A DNA stretch of 64,000 nt from Gamsiella multidivaricata (taxonomy: Eukaryota; Mortierellomycota; Mortierellomycetes; Mortierellales; Mortierellaceae), in assembly GCF_025024155.1 (NCBI RefSeq), contig NW_026251723.1:62001-126000 (forward strand), read 5' to 3'. Below the pieces are notes generated by a model. That model made no database searches. It saw only the letters and a list, made by a program, of their open reading frames with translations, and was not told the origin of the DNA. Numbering within the stretch: position 1 is the first letter of the stretch; the number at the start of each line of letters is the position of its first letter. The position numbers and the translations under genes were made by a program. Shown piece after piece: positions 45,491 through 55,386 of the stretch.

Positions 45491-45700
45491 GAGTCTGGCG
45501 AAGCAAGTTGCTCTGCAGGGTAAACTCCGCCTTGCTCGCAGCCGCGGCGAGATGTTCTGCAGGGCGAAATATTCTTTCTCACCCCCTTGTTTCCACTCGT
45601 AGAGTCGTGGCGAAGCAGGTTGCTCTGCAGGATAAAATTTACTTTGCTCGAAGTCCTGGCGAAGCAGGTTGTTCTGTAGGGCGAATTCTACTTTCTCGCC
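45491..45700 (+). repeat. Four-unit imperfect tandem repeat
   Basis: Units of about 48-62 bp begin near 45491, 45539, 45602 and 45651. Each holds GTGGCGAAGCAGGTTGCTCT-like sequence, CTGCAGGGCGAAA-like sequence and ends in CTTTCTCG or CTTGCTCG. The unit length is not constant and no reading frame is conserved across units, so a non-coding repeat is favoured. It lies about 300 bp upstream of the single-pass membrane protein gene. Confidence 0.75.
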
Positions 45701-46015
45701 TCCTTTCCTTTCTGCTTGCGACTGTATTTTACAGATCCTCTTCCGTTTGGAAGCATGGAAAGGGATCTCTCTATAGACAGAAAGAACTATAAAAACTATA
45801 AAACTAGCGAATTGTTGGCATTTCTGCCCATTTCTGCTCCCCACCAGCTCCATCTAACTCTCCATCCCCAATCTAAGCTCGATTCTATATAACCGTTTCT
45901 GGTAAGCTACTGATCATCTATCTCCCTTTTATTGAAGGAAACGAATGTTCAAATATTCAACAATAAAATATATTTTGAAGCTGATGAAAAATTGGTTCCT
46001 ATTCATCTAGATTCG

Positions 46016-46648
46016 ATGGCGCCCAGCTTCAAGCAACTTTCTGGACAACTCGATCAGTCGGGACCAGAAGTCTGGTATCCAGTTCTCTTTGTTTTGCTCA
46101 CTTTCATCGGCGCCATTGCTGCATCGTGGAGGAAATCGAGCCACCAGTCTGCGCGAATTGAGAAACTGGAGAGTAGGGTCGCAGCTCTAAGAAATGAGGA
46201 GCCGGAATGGCCGAAGACAAGCCAAGGACCCACTGGCTTAAGCGGATATAGATTAAGTCCATTGAACTCAGCCGCCGAGCTCTTCAGAGAGCATAAGTCT
46301 TTGACAGCTGACAACAATTATTCCCCATGCTCTCAAGAAGCCTCGCACGGACTTTTCACAGGGTGGCAGAGTTTCCCTGCTTCCGGGCATGCGGATCGAG
46401 ACGGCTTTCTCCTCTGCACCTCAGGCTTCAATACACATATGGCCGGCTACACTTCAGGTGTCCTGCGATTTGAGGACAGTAGGCGCGACAAATATGGGCA
46501 AGGAAATAATACAGTATTAATGCCAGTGACGGGAGGTGAATCCTACAATATTCAGGGCGCCCAGAAGGTGTGGTTTATGGGCATGCTGAGGTTCAACATC
46601 AAGCGCGATCAACTAGCAATCCCTGTTATGGATGTAGAATTACAATAG
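46016..46648 (+). CDS. Single-pass membrane protein with coiled coil and C-terminal beta domain, unrecognised
   Basis: 210 aa from the ATG at 46016; the frame is open back to 45932 (238 aa) but the AT-rich extension looks like leader. A transmembrane helix near 31-50 (VWYPVLFVLLTFIGAIAASW) is followed by a short charged heptad stretch (ARIEKLESRVAALRNEE), a Ser/Pro linker and an approximately 90-residue C-terminal part: GWQSFPASGHADRDGFLLC, then TVLMPVTGGESYNIQG and KVWFMGMLRF. The order W...DGF...MPV..GE/D.....W resembles the trimer-forming beta domains at the ends of phage tail fibres and similar lectin-like proteins, from memory and without a search. Topology and function are inferred. It lies just upstream of, and convergent with, the lipase gene. 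Confidence 0.5.
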   Translation: MAPSFKQLSGQLDQSGPEVWYPVLFVLLTFIGAIAASWRKSSHQSARIEKLESRVAALRNEEPEWPKTSQGPTGLSGYRLSPLNSAAELFREHKSLTADNNYSPCSQEASHGLFTGWQSFPASGHADRDGFLLCTSGFNTHMAGYTSGVLRFEDSRRDKYGQGNNTVLMPVTGGESYNIQGAQKVWFMGMLRFNIKRDQLAIPVMDVELQ

Positions 46649-46844
46649 ATTCTTAGTGGTTCGTTTGGCATATTGGTTGGGTCGTATATTCATACCTTTC
46701 GAGTTTCTGAATAAGCAGAATGAAAGTGCAGCTGTTTGATTGCCAACTGCTGTTTGATCGTTATCTTTATTTTATACTAGAACAGTATACCCATGGATTG
46801 GTTTGTTATGCGCCTCCAGCAATTACTTTTCCACACTTTACGCC

Positions 46845-49641
46845 TCAAATGCTCATCGTAACAGAGACTCCCGAGTCGCGATTGACCCATACGCCCAGTT
46901 TTGGTCTCTCCAGCTTTGAGGTCTCTTCTTCCTGCTGCACTCGCTCCACCTGGACAATCTCCGTGATCGCGACCACCACACTGTCCTTTGCGTCGCTCGC
47001 CTTCTTCTGCACCGTTTCCCGAATCAATGTCTCCGTCTCCGTGCCCGGGAAACTCGTAAAGAAGTACCGCGATCGGACTAGATTCCGCTGATAGGTCGCA
47101 GGCGAGTGCGAAATCACGTTCGGGAACGTCAACAGGAACTTTTCAGCGTCGCAGGGAACTCGGAGTCGACTCTGTTCGTTCAGATCGTATTTTAATTTCG
47201 CCCGATCGATTTCTTGTGCCATCTTTTGTGAATCGAAGCGAGACTTTGTAGACTGGGACGACGACTTCTTCCAGAATGAGAAATACGATCCCGAAGTAGC
47301 CCTGGCTGAATCTGTTGAGGCTTCTGTCAGGGTGATCTCGATCTGTTGGAGCAGTTCTTTCATGTTGTCATCCGTCCGCAAGACTCCTGCACACAAGTTT
47401 GTCTGGAAATCCGATGGTTTGACAGTCGGGGGGAGCGGTTTGTTGGGCAAGGATACCATCTGGCCCACATGTCTGTAGTCCAGCAACGAATTCAAATGTT
47501 GTGGTGCTGCTGTCGACGACTGCTTCGTGTTCGAACTGCTGTCAACAGATCCATAGCTGGCCGATTGATTTCGTTGCGACCTCAACGGTGCTGTGGCTGA
47601 CTCGTGCGATTCCTCCACTGTGGCCTTTGTTTTTGAGCATTTCAAGCAAGGGAACATGCGCTCGTGGTGATCGTCGGGATCTGTGCTGCAACTTGGAGGC
47701 ATCCTCGGGACAATATCCTTGTCGACGATAACGCGGTAATACACGGGTTTATGGGTGGCATTGTTCAGGAATTGGGTATGGTGCTGATCGAACCGCTGTG
47801 CAAATTCAGAGTCGCCGAGTTTGGGGCTCGCAAAACTGTAGCAATCTCGGAGGATAATCAGGTCATCATCGTTATGAGTGTGCTTATAGTGATGTCCGTG
47901 CTCGTGTTCGTTTCCGTGATGACGGTGACCGAGATGGAAGAAGGAGAACGGGAAAGTCGATTCCGTAGCAGTGGAAGACGATGACAGTGTAGACACAGAC
48001 GAAGAAGATGCGATGGAAGAGGACGTGGCATTGAAGCGGTAGAGCATTTCCTGTATGACGGTCCTTGGAGAACCATCGCTGTTGTGGGTTCTGACAGCTG
48101 CGGGATCGCAGTGCTTGAACAGGGGATCTTCATCACGGAGTGGCATCTGTAGCCTGGCTATTGTCAAGGCAGCCAGTGCTCCTCCTTTGAAAAGTTTGAG
48201 AATAAATAAAAAATGAAATAGAAAACAGCCTTGGTTAATGAATGTATGCATATAATCAGCCAAGTAATCGAATCCATGTTGAGATGAATATCCTTACCAA
48301 GAGAATGTCCAGTCATCCAGAGGTTGACGGGCTTGCCGGTCTTCTGCTTCAGTTTCTTTGCCGTCTCGAAAATGGTCTGCATGATGGTATTAAAGGGGTT
48401 GGTCCTATCGTATGTCGCCCGCTCATAGCAATCCAAAGGTGCTGGGTCAGGGAACAGGGACTCGTAGAAACCCTTGTGGACCTCGCCATAAAGATATTCT
48501 CGAGCATCCACACGTTGAATCATTCCATCGATCAGATACTCATCTAGCGTAAAGGATCCGACAAAGAAAAACGCGCGCTGTCAGCCAGTGCACATCCTAG
48601 TAATGATTCCTGTAATTGTTGATGTTCAAGTTGGAACTTACTGAAGGCCAAGACCGAGGTGCCCTTGTACACCAAGAGGATGGACTCGTCGTTGTAAAAC
48701 AACCCTGCATAGGGTCCTCCCAGGGACTTGAGCTCACTAACTCCCATGAACCGCATTCCTAGCAGCTGAGCCTTCGCATCGATGGTCTGTTCACTCGCCT
48801 GCAACAATGCCGCTGCCTCGGCTCGTTGAGCTTCGCTTTCCATGTCACTCATAATCAACGATGCACTTTTTACGAGGTTGTCATCCCGCTCGTACGTCAC
48901 AGTGGAAAGGATGAGCATGAGGTTGGCAAGATAATAGCTGAACGATGGTTTCGACTTTGGTTGCATGTCGGTCAGCTGCTTCAATGCCTCGTCTGTACCG
49001 TGAGGGTCCACTATATCTGTAGGTAAGGAAAATCTGCATTAGTCGATCTGCATGGCCACTCAAACGAGCTTCGCCAGATATATATATATATATATGTTTT
49101 TCGCAAGCACCGTTCCCCTACCAGTAGTGTCAAACATCAGGATTTGATCCTTCAAGAATAGCTGGAATGCCTTCCTGCCAAGGGTAGTGTATGAGCTCCA
49201 AAGGATAACGAACGTGATGGTCCATTGACAGAAGACCAGAACCCCTATCAGCGCTGGAAGAAGGCCTATAGCATAGAGCTTGCTCCAGAAGCCCCTGCCT
49301 GGGATCGTGGATGGTTCCCTTAGGTTGCGGATGTAGAGGGCGAGTCCATCGAGCAAATAGTTGACGAACTCCATGGGTTTGATGGAGACACGCTCCTTCA
49401 GCGGCTGATGAGATTCATCCGTTACTGTGGTGTTAGTGGTTGTCTCCAAGCCATTGAAGTCTGGAAGACCGGAGGAGGGGCCATGAGAGGCGCAGAACTC
49501 TCTAAGGTGTCGATCACAGACGGGAAATTTTTCAGGTACGGGCTGTGATATAGATGTGTGCTGCGTGTGCTGTGCAGTGTGCAAGTGGTGCGGTGCAGGG
49601 ACAGAGGCAGTGGCACCAGAACAGTCGACAGACCAGGACAT
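46845..49641 (-). CDS. Membrane-anchored class 3 lipase (alpha/beta hydrolase)
   Basis: Model: exons 49641-49122, 49016-48642, 48543-48298 and 48184-46845 on the minus strand, giving 826 aa. A membrane segment lies at about 125-150 (LLPALIGVLVFCQWTITFVILW). The lipase core runs from about residue 270: SILLVYKGTSVLAF (oxyanion strand), then the nucleophile elbow GHSLG at 377-381 with Ser379, split by the third intron before its last Gly, followed by GALAALTIARLQ. Downstream, YSFASPKLGDSEFA and RVIVDKDIVPRMPP give the Asp, and LLDYRHVGQMV the His. Class 3 lipases hydrolyse acylglycerols or phospholipids. A His-rich insertion (GHRHHGNEHEHGHH) sits in the catalytic part and a Ser-rich linker follows. 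The C-terminal 150 residues include TM-free helices of unknown role. Substrate not predictable. Confidence 0.92.
49078..49096 (+). repeat. TA microsatellite in lipase intron 1
   Basis: A run of TA dinucleotides within the first intron of the lipase gene. Confidence 0.9.
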
Positions 49642-51003
49642 GGTGAAGATGTGGGGGATGAAAATGAAAGAAGGGCGATCGTGAAGGGAGGGAACGAAAG
49701 AAGAGATGAAAGAGAAGAAGAGGGATAAATAGAAGAGAACTGAAAAATGAACAGGAATGCTGCATGGAATAGAGAAGGTCGGGAACAAATGGCGCGAGCG
49801 TGGCGGAGGACAAACACGCAAACGGGAGATAGCGGTCGGACATATGCTGCATTCCTGTGTTCCTCTCTTTCCATTCGATCCATTCGGTCGAAGAAATATG
49901 AAGGCACTGAATTTTTTCTCCGAGGAAAAAGATGAATTCGTCCATCCCATTTATTCCTATCAGAAGGCCCGCTCGTGTCGATGTTCATTTATTTGTTTGT
50001 TATTCTGCCATGCTTTGCACTTTGTCCTGCATGCTCTTCCCGTTCTGTTTGCAAGTCGATTGATGAATCTGTTTCCCATTGGTGGTACACATGCATTTGG
50101 TTTGGTGCTGTGTGTGGGTGCTCTGATTCACCTGCTCAGCATACGCCCTCGCCCTCGTGTAAGATCTTTCGCTTTGTCTCTTTGCCTCGAACTTGTGCCC
50201 GAATAGTAACTCAACAAATGTCATTCGCATTAGAGCGAATACCTGTCTTGTGGCGAAAGGTTTTGCGGCGAATCTTGTGTTCAGCCTTGAGAGCGTGCTT
50301 CTAGCATGCTTATCGTCTGAAGGGCAGTGAGGGGGACATGGTCAATTTACCTTGTTAGGAAACAAGTCGGTGGCATCGAGGCTGCTTATAACGGATGATA
50401 GCCCAAGCCTCAAGATATAGCATTGCAAAGAATCCGACTCACGTTTGATTTCCCATGACTAAGATTCATCCTAGTGCTGCTAGTAATATACCACATGAAG
50501 TTGAAGCACCAGATAGACAGAGTTGGTTTCCTGTACCAGAGACACTTGGTACTAAACCGAATTGCGCTCTGTGAAGTGAGCTGCGGCGGCCCCGTGGGTT
50601 TCGAGGAGCCAGAAACTTGGGGAATAAAGCGTGAGGAGTGGGAGTGGATGAGGGCAATTGGTGGCACAAGAGCTGAGGGGGGCAGAGGATCTGCATCTGC
50701 TGTACTGGTCCTTGAAAATAAAGCGCAGAAAACACCCTGTCGCTTGAATGAAGTAAAAAGGGGAGCGACGCGCATGTGTAGTTAATTACCCATTTGTAGT
50801 CATCGTATAAAGAATGCTCAGCATAGAGCCAGCCGCAGTCGGTCAGACTCATTTGCCGCGCTGACCAAGAACCAGAGCTCAGCGTGTTATGGACACGCTG
50901 CTTGCCGGTATAAAGATGCAGCTACCTGTCTACTGGGCCCCCGGTGTCCACTTCCTCCTTCTCACTTCCCCACCTGAACCCTTTCATCGCGCACTCTTCC
51001 AAC
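49642..51003. other. Intergenic region, divergent promoters
   Basis: Separates the lipase gene from the small disordered protein gene, which point away from each other. Only overlapping chance ORFs were seen. The lipase side is purine-rich on the plus strand, i.e. a pyrimidine-rich leader on the coding strand; the right end (CCACTTCCTCC-type) is the leader of the next gene. Confidence 0.5.
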
Positions 51004-51636
51004 ATGGGTAGGCGCATGCCAGCCAGTAATAGTCGATGCTACCCTTTTTCTAAACACTCTACTAACCGCCCTTTCTTCTTTTATAATGCATACACAGGCA
51101 CCAAATCTTCAAAACCACTCAAGGCAAATCGCCCTCATCCCTATACCCCATATCCTACTCCAGCATCTTCTGCTCTTCCCATGCAGCCTCAGCAACGAAC
51201 CTTTGATCCGCATCAGGACTTCCACCTTCCGTATCCTCGTCCTTCTCGGTCCTCAACTTCACATTTACAACAAAACCAGGCACCTCTCCCAAGATCACCG
51301 AACACATACAGAGCACATTCCATGTCTGATATCCGCGAGACTTCTGGCTACTACTACGAGGCCGAGCAACGGAGGAGAATTCAGCTAGACCTAGAGAGGA
51401 TGCGGATCGAGGCTTACGGATTAGCGGCCGCAAGGTCTTCATCCTCCTCCTCTAGAGCACACCCACAGCCTATCGTCAGAGCTCCGTCTACAAGGGGCAC
51501 GTACAACTCGACATTAGCACGAAGTGCCTCCACACCTCGCGTAGTATCAAATTCTTATGATGGACATGCGAGACAGAACAGTCCCCACGAGCGAGCCATG
51601 TCCATGATCCGCGAATCCTCCGGCACGCATCTGTAG
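51004..51636 (+). CDS. Small disordered protein, probable N-myristoylation
   Basis: Model: exons 51004-51007 (only ATGG) and 51098-51636, giving 180 aa starting MGTKSSKPLKANRP. Gly2 with Ser6 fits the N-myristoyltransferase consensus and the nearby Lys residues would aid membrane binding. The rest is Ser/Pro/Arg/Gln-rich and likely disordered, with one predicted helix (EAEQRRRIQLDLERMRIEAY) and two related motifs: SMSDIRETSG near the middle and SMIRESSG at the very end. The 90-nt intron is a multiple of three and free of stops, so unspliced RNA would also be translated, beginning MGRRMP. The family is not recognised. The intron is supported by consensus-like ends (GTAGGC, ACACAG) and by the sensible N-terminus it creates; a contiguous 210-aa model remains possible. 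Confidence 0.6.
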   Translation: MGRRMPASNSRCYPFSKHSTNRPFFFYNAYTGTKSSKPLKANRPHPYTPYPTPASSALPMQPQQRTFDPHQDFHLPYPRPSRSSTSHLQQNQAPLPRSPNTYRAHSMSDIRETSGYYYEAEQRRRIQLDLERMRIEAYGLAAARSSSSSSRAHPQPIVRAPSTRGTYNSTLARSASTPRVVSNSYDGHARQNSPHERAMSMIRESSGTHL

Positions 51637-52715
51637 TGATATGCTGGATCTAGCTTGGTCTTAGTCTTGTCTTTTACATTACCATAGTCATGTAATACAC
51701 CAATAGATTCTTTACTTCCCCTGCTTTAGTATTTCTACCCGATTTATTGCTAATCGGCAACCTTTTGTCGACTCATTTGGTACCTCCTTCCATTATCACT
51801 TTGATGTTTAATCAGGTCAAAGACGCATCTCATTCCCACAAATGTACTGCTGAAGCTCACTGTTCTGTAGCGAGAATGAGGTGAAGGCTCTCACGAACTT
51901 TCGGATTTGCCACCATAACTTTGATTTACAAAACTCACCAACAGGGGTGTGACCTACTGATACCAGACGTCGATCGCCATGGCTGGTGTGCTTCTATGTC
52001 GAACCCCACTACTAACGACGAAGTGATATCAAGGGTACGCACTTGAATATTGCCCCGTTGGGTTTTTGCTACCGACTTTTGTCATTCACGCGCAGTACAT
52101 GATGCTACTAAGAGCTGCGCGGTTTTTCTGTGAAGTGAGTGTGCCGCACTGTTTGCACCTATGCCACACTCAGAGTTCCTAGATGATTTTCAAAGCAGGG
52201 AGCGATGCGTCCTCGTTTATGCCATGAATATGCGCTTTTATTCATTCGTGCTTGCCCTCGGGATGTCATCACCATAGTCAATCGACTATTCCTTTGTTTC
52301 GATATCTGAATTTGAAGAGCTTTCCCAATGTACACTATTTTCTCGATGACTACTTCTTCATAGTACCGACAATGTGGATTATCAGCATCCGTCCTGAAGT
52401 GTTAATAGAAGCACGCATGCAGTGGGAACCCCTTTGTAATGCATTTTAGTCAAATGAAAAAAGAATAAAGAACCAACTGACACACATGTCAGGCTGCATC
52501 TAGTCGCGTCGAGTGGGGTCGACCAAACCTTGGATTGCATGCAAATAGGGGCGTCGGTCGCATTGTACCACCCTGAGAGAGAAGTAGTTGCGCTCATGCA
52601 TTGCTCCGATGGTACTTGTGCTACTCTCCTCCTTACCCTCTACTTCTCAGTCTCCGCTCATTCCTCTTTCTTCCTTCCTCATCCTCTCATTCGCTTCTTC
52701 TCATCTCATCATACC
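51637..52715. other. Intergenic
   Basis: No gene is supported. Short ORFs only; the last 100 bp are C/T-rich and form the leader of the monooxygenase gene. Confidence 0.5.
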
Positions 52716-54830
52716 ATGTCTCGCGAGCTCAGAGTCACTATCGTTGGCGGAGGAATTGGTGGGCTGGCGTTGGCCAATATGTTGGAAAAGGCGGGAATTG
52801 AATACCTGGTCCTCGAAAAATCTTCGACCATCACGGCCCTGGGTGCTTCTCTCGGATTGGATGCCTCGACGCTCCGAGTCGTTGAACAGCTGGGCCTGTT
52901 AGATGACTTTCTGCAAGCGTCCAAGCCCGTGAGGTGGTTCAACTTTTACAACGAGGCCATACAGTCTACCGGCCGGGTCGATTTTTCGTGCATGGAGGAG
53001 ATGTAAGATATTGACACAAGAGTCAACGTTCATATGCAACCCCCCGTTTTGTATCTCTACCATAAAGGACTGAGCCAATTAACCTTTTTTTTTTTTAGTG
53101 GTGGCTATCCAGCTATCATTCTCGACCGCCCTGCATTCTACCGATGCCTACTCAAAAATCTGCCCAAGGAAAAGATCCTCTATGGCAAGAAGATGGCTTC
53201 TATCGAACAGGACCTGACCAGCGCCACAGTGCGATGTGTCGATGGCAGGTAATGTTACCAAGTTGCCCCACCGACCTTGTCCCTGATCGATTGGGCTCTC
53301 GTCAGCTGGCCGGCGTTCTGAATTGTTTGGAGTCCGCGTCTTGAACCATGTGTTACTCTAATCAATTTTCTATTGCCAATATTTGATCCCGATAGCTCCT
53401 ACAAGAGCGAAATCGTCGTCGGTGCAGATGGCGCGTACTCGACTGTTCGCAAGCACATGTACGAAGAATTGGCTAAGAAAGGCAAGCTTTCTGTGAATGA
53501 TGCCAAGCCCTTGACGTTTGACCAGCATTGCCTTGGTGAGTGTTTCTCCGCCTTCGTTCTTTTTTGTTCATGGCTCAACCCCATCTCAATCAATTTATGT
53601 ACCGAACCCTAATCTGATGTGTAACACATCCCGGCTATCTCTTTGTTTTCTTTGGCTGCTTGCTCGCAGTTGGCGTCAGCGAGCCATTGGACCCCCAGGA
53701 GCATGAGATAATTCGAAGAGAAACAACCGACTTTGAGATTGTCATTCCCAAGACCGACCCATTCTATGTAAGTGGCTCTGCTTTGAACTGTGGGTTATAT
53801 TGGAACTGTGGGTTATATTGGAACTTGAAGAAAGAGTTCCTTATGCTTTTTATTTTATTAACTCGTACGAACTAGGCTATCTATATGCCATTGCCCGGCA
53901 ATCGCGTCTCCTGGGCTGTGATTCATAATGTTCCCAAGGCGGAGGCCAAGGTTGGAGAGGGCAGATTGTCAGAGTGGGGTTCTGAGGCCAGTGAGACAAT
54001 GATCAACTTTGTCCGACACCAGCCCAGTCCCTTCAAGGGCACTCTAGGCGATATCATCGACAAGACCCCTAAGGAACTTATCTCGAAGATTGCGCTTGAG
54101 GAAAAGTATTTTGAGTCTTGGTACGATGGACGTGTTGTTCTCCTTGGTGATGGTATGTACGCGATATATGGTTGCGCAATGTGCTTGAGTTTGTCTACCT
54201 GTAACTGCAAATTCTAACCCACGTTGTTTTTTACGTGATGGAAATAGCTTGCCACAAGGTACACAGCCGTTGTCGCATTGGATGTTGGTTTCTAAGGTGT
54301 TTTTTATCCAGCGCACTCATCTTTTATGTATGACATTGACAACTTTTGCTGTGATAGGTCGTGCCCAGTGCAGGATTGGGAGCAAATTTGGCCATCTTGG
54401 ACGCCGTTCATCTCAGCAACCTCCTCGCTGATCTTCCTTCTCCGTCGCAGGAGAATATCACTCTAATTTTCGAGAACTATTTCGACAAGAGATCAAAAAT
54501 CGCACAGGATGCGTTGAATAATGCTCGTGGATTTGGGAAAGTCATGTCAGACAGGGTAAGGATTGCTGTGCCTTCTTCGATTGCTGACCTACCTCTGGAC
54601 TAGATATTAAGTATTACTTGTTATACTTTCTGTGTTTTTAGGGCTTCATTCCAGAGTTGGTGCGCAAACTGTTTTTGAACTATGTGCCAGACTGGATGAC
54701 GCGTTGGTCCAATACGCAGCGTCTGCAGTATCGCCCACAGCTGCATTTCTTGCCCGAGGTACCAGATCGTGGCACGCCCAAGGCCCAGCCCCAGGAGCCG
54801 CGAATGTTTGTGCCTGTCACAGTAGCATAG
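52716..54830 (+). CDS. FAD-dependent monooxygenase (aromatic hydroxylase type)
   Basis: Model: eight exons, 52716-53002, 53099-53248, 53396-53535, 53670-53767, 53876-54152, 54248-54258, 54358-54555 and 54642-54830, giving 449 aa. The N-terminal FAD-binding motif is VTIVGGGIGGLALANML, followed by a Glu at the end of the second strand (LVLEKS). LDRPAFYRCLL and the DG motif VGADGAYSTVRKHM are the middle landmarks, and VVLLGDACHK, then VVPSAGLGANLAILDAV, form the GD motif. This is the class A flavoprotein monooxygenase layout (salicylate or kynurenine hydroxylase-like), using NAD(P)H and oxygen. The substrate cannot be told. The GDACHK motif is partly encoded by an 11-nt microexon. Neighbours do not suggest a biosynthetic cluster. 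Confidence 0.93.
53785..53825 (+). repeat. 18-bp direct duplication in intron
   Basis: GAACTGTGGGTTATATTG occurs twice head to tail in intron 4 of the monooxygenase gene, followed by the start of a third copy. Confidence 0.95.
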
Positions 54831-55386
54831 CACGTTTTATAGATCCCTTTCTATATCTGTTTGTGCATACCCTCAATAAATATTAATCCACTCGCCCTGT
54901 TTATAGAGGTCACTGTGAACGTATCCGCCAGATGCAAATGATTGATATATGCGACGGAGAGGAACCGTTCTTTAAAGCGGGGAGAGGGTCCCCTTAACCA
55001 TGTCCCTGACGCGCCAATTATGCCGTGAACTGGACACGTTGGGTCTGTCCCTATTTTCCCTGGCCCCTTGTGTACGATGCAGGTTATATGAGGCACCTTT
55101 TTACTGGAGGAGAGCACCACGGTCCTTCATTGCACCATTCCTCGATCCTTCTCTCTTTCTCTCTCTCCCTCCATTCCACTCACTCATCTCGTGCCTACCG
55201 AAGTCCTGGCCTCCCGACCAGATTTACTCGCCAGATAACAACCGCCATCGCTTGGTAAATACATGTCTGCTGAGGTCTTTGACGGATCTCAGTCTGAGAA
55301 GAGTCTGTCATCTAATCGCTGCGCTCTTCATGCACATTCAGTAGCAGACACACGCGGATTCCAAAAAAAAAAAAAAAAAGAAGCGA
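54831..55386. other. Intergenic, 3' end of monooxygenase and promoter of ZIP gene
   Basis: AATAAA at 54875-54880 is a plausible polyadenylation signal for the monooxygenase gene. The rest is the upstream region of the zinc transporter, with a CT-rich tract near 55145-55190 and a poly-A tract at 55363-55379 directly before the start codon. Confidence 0.5.
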
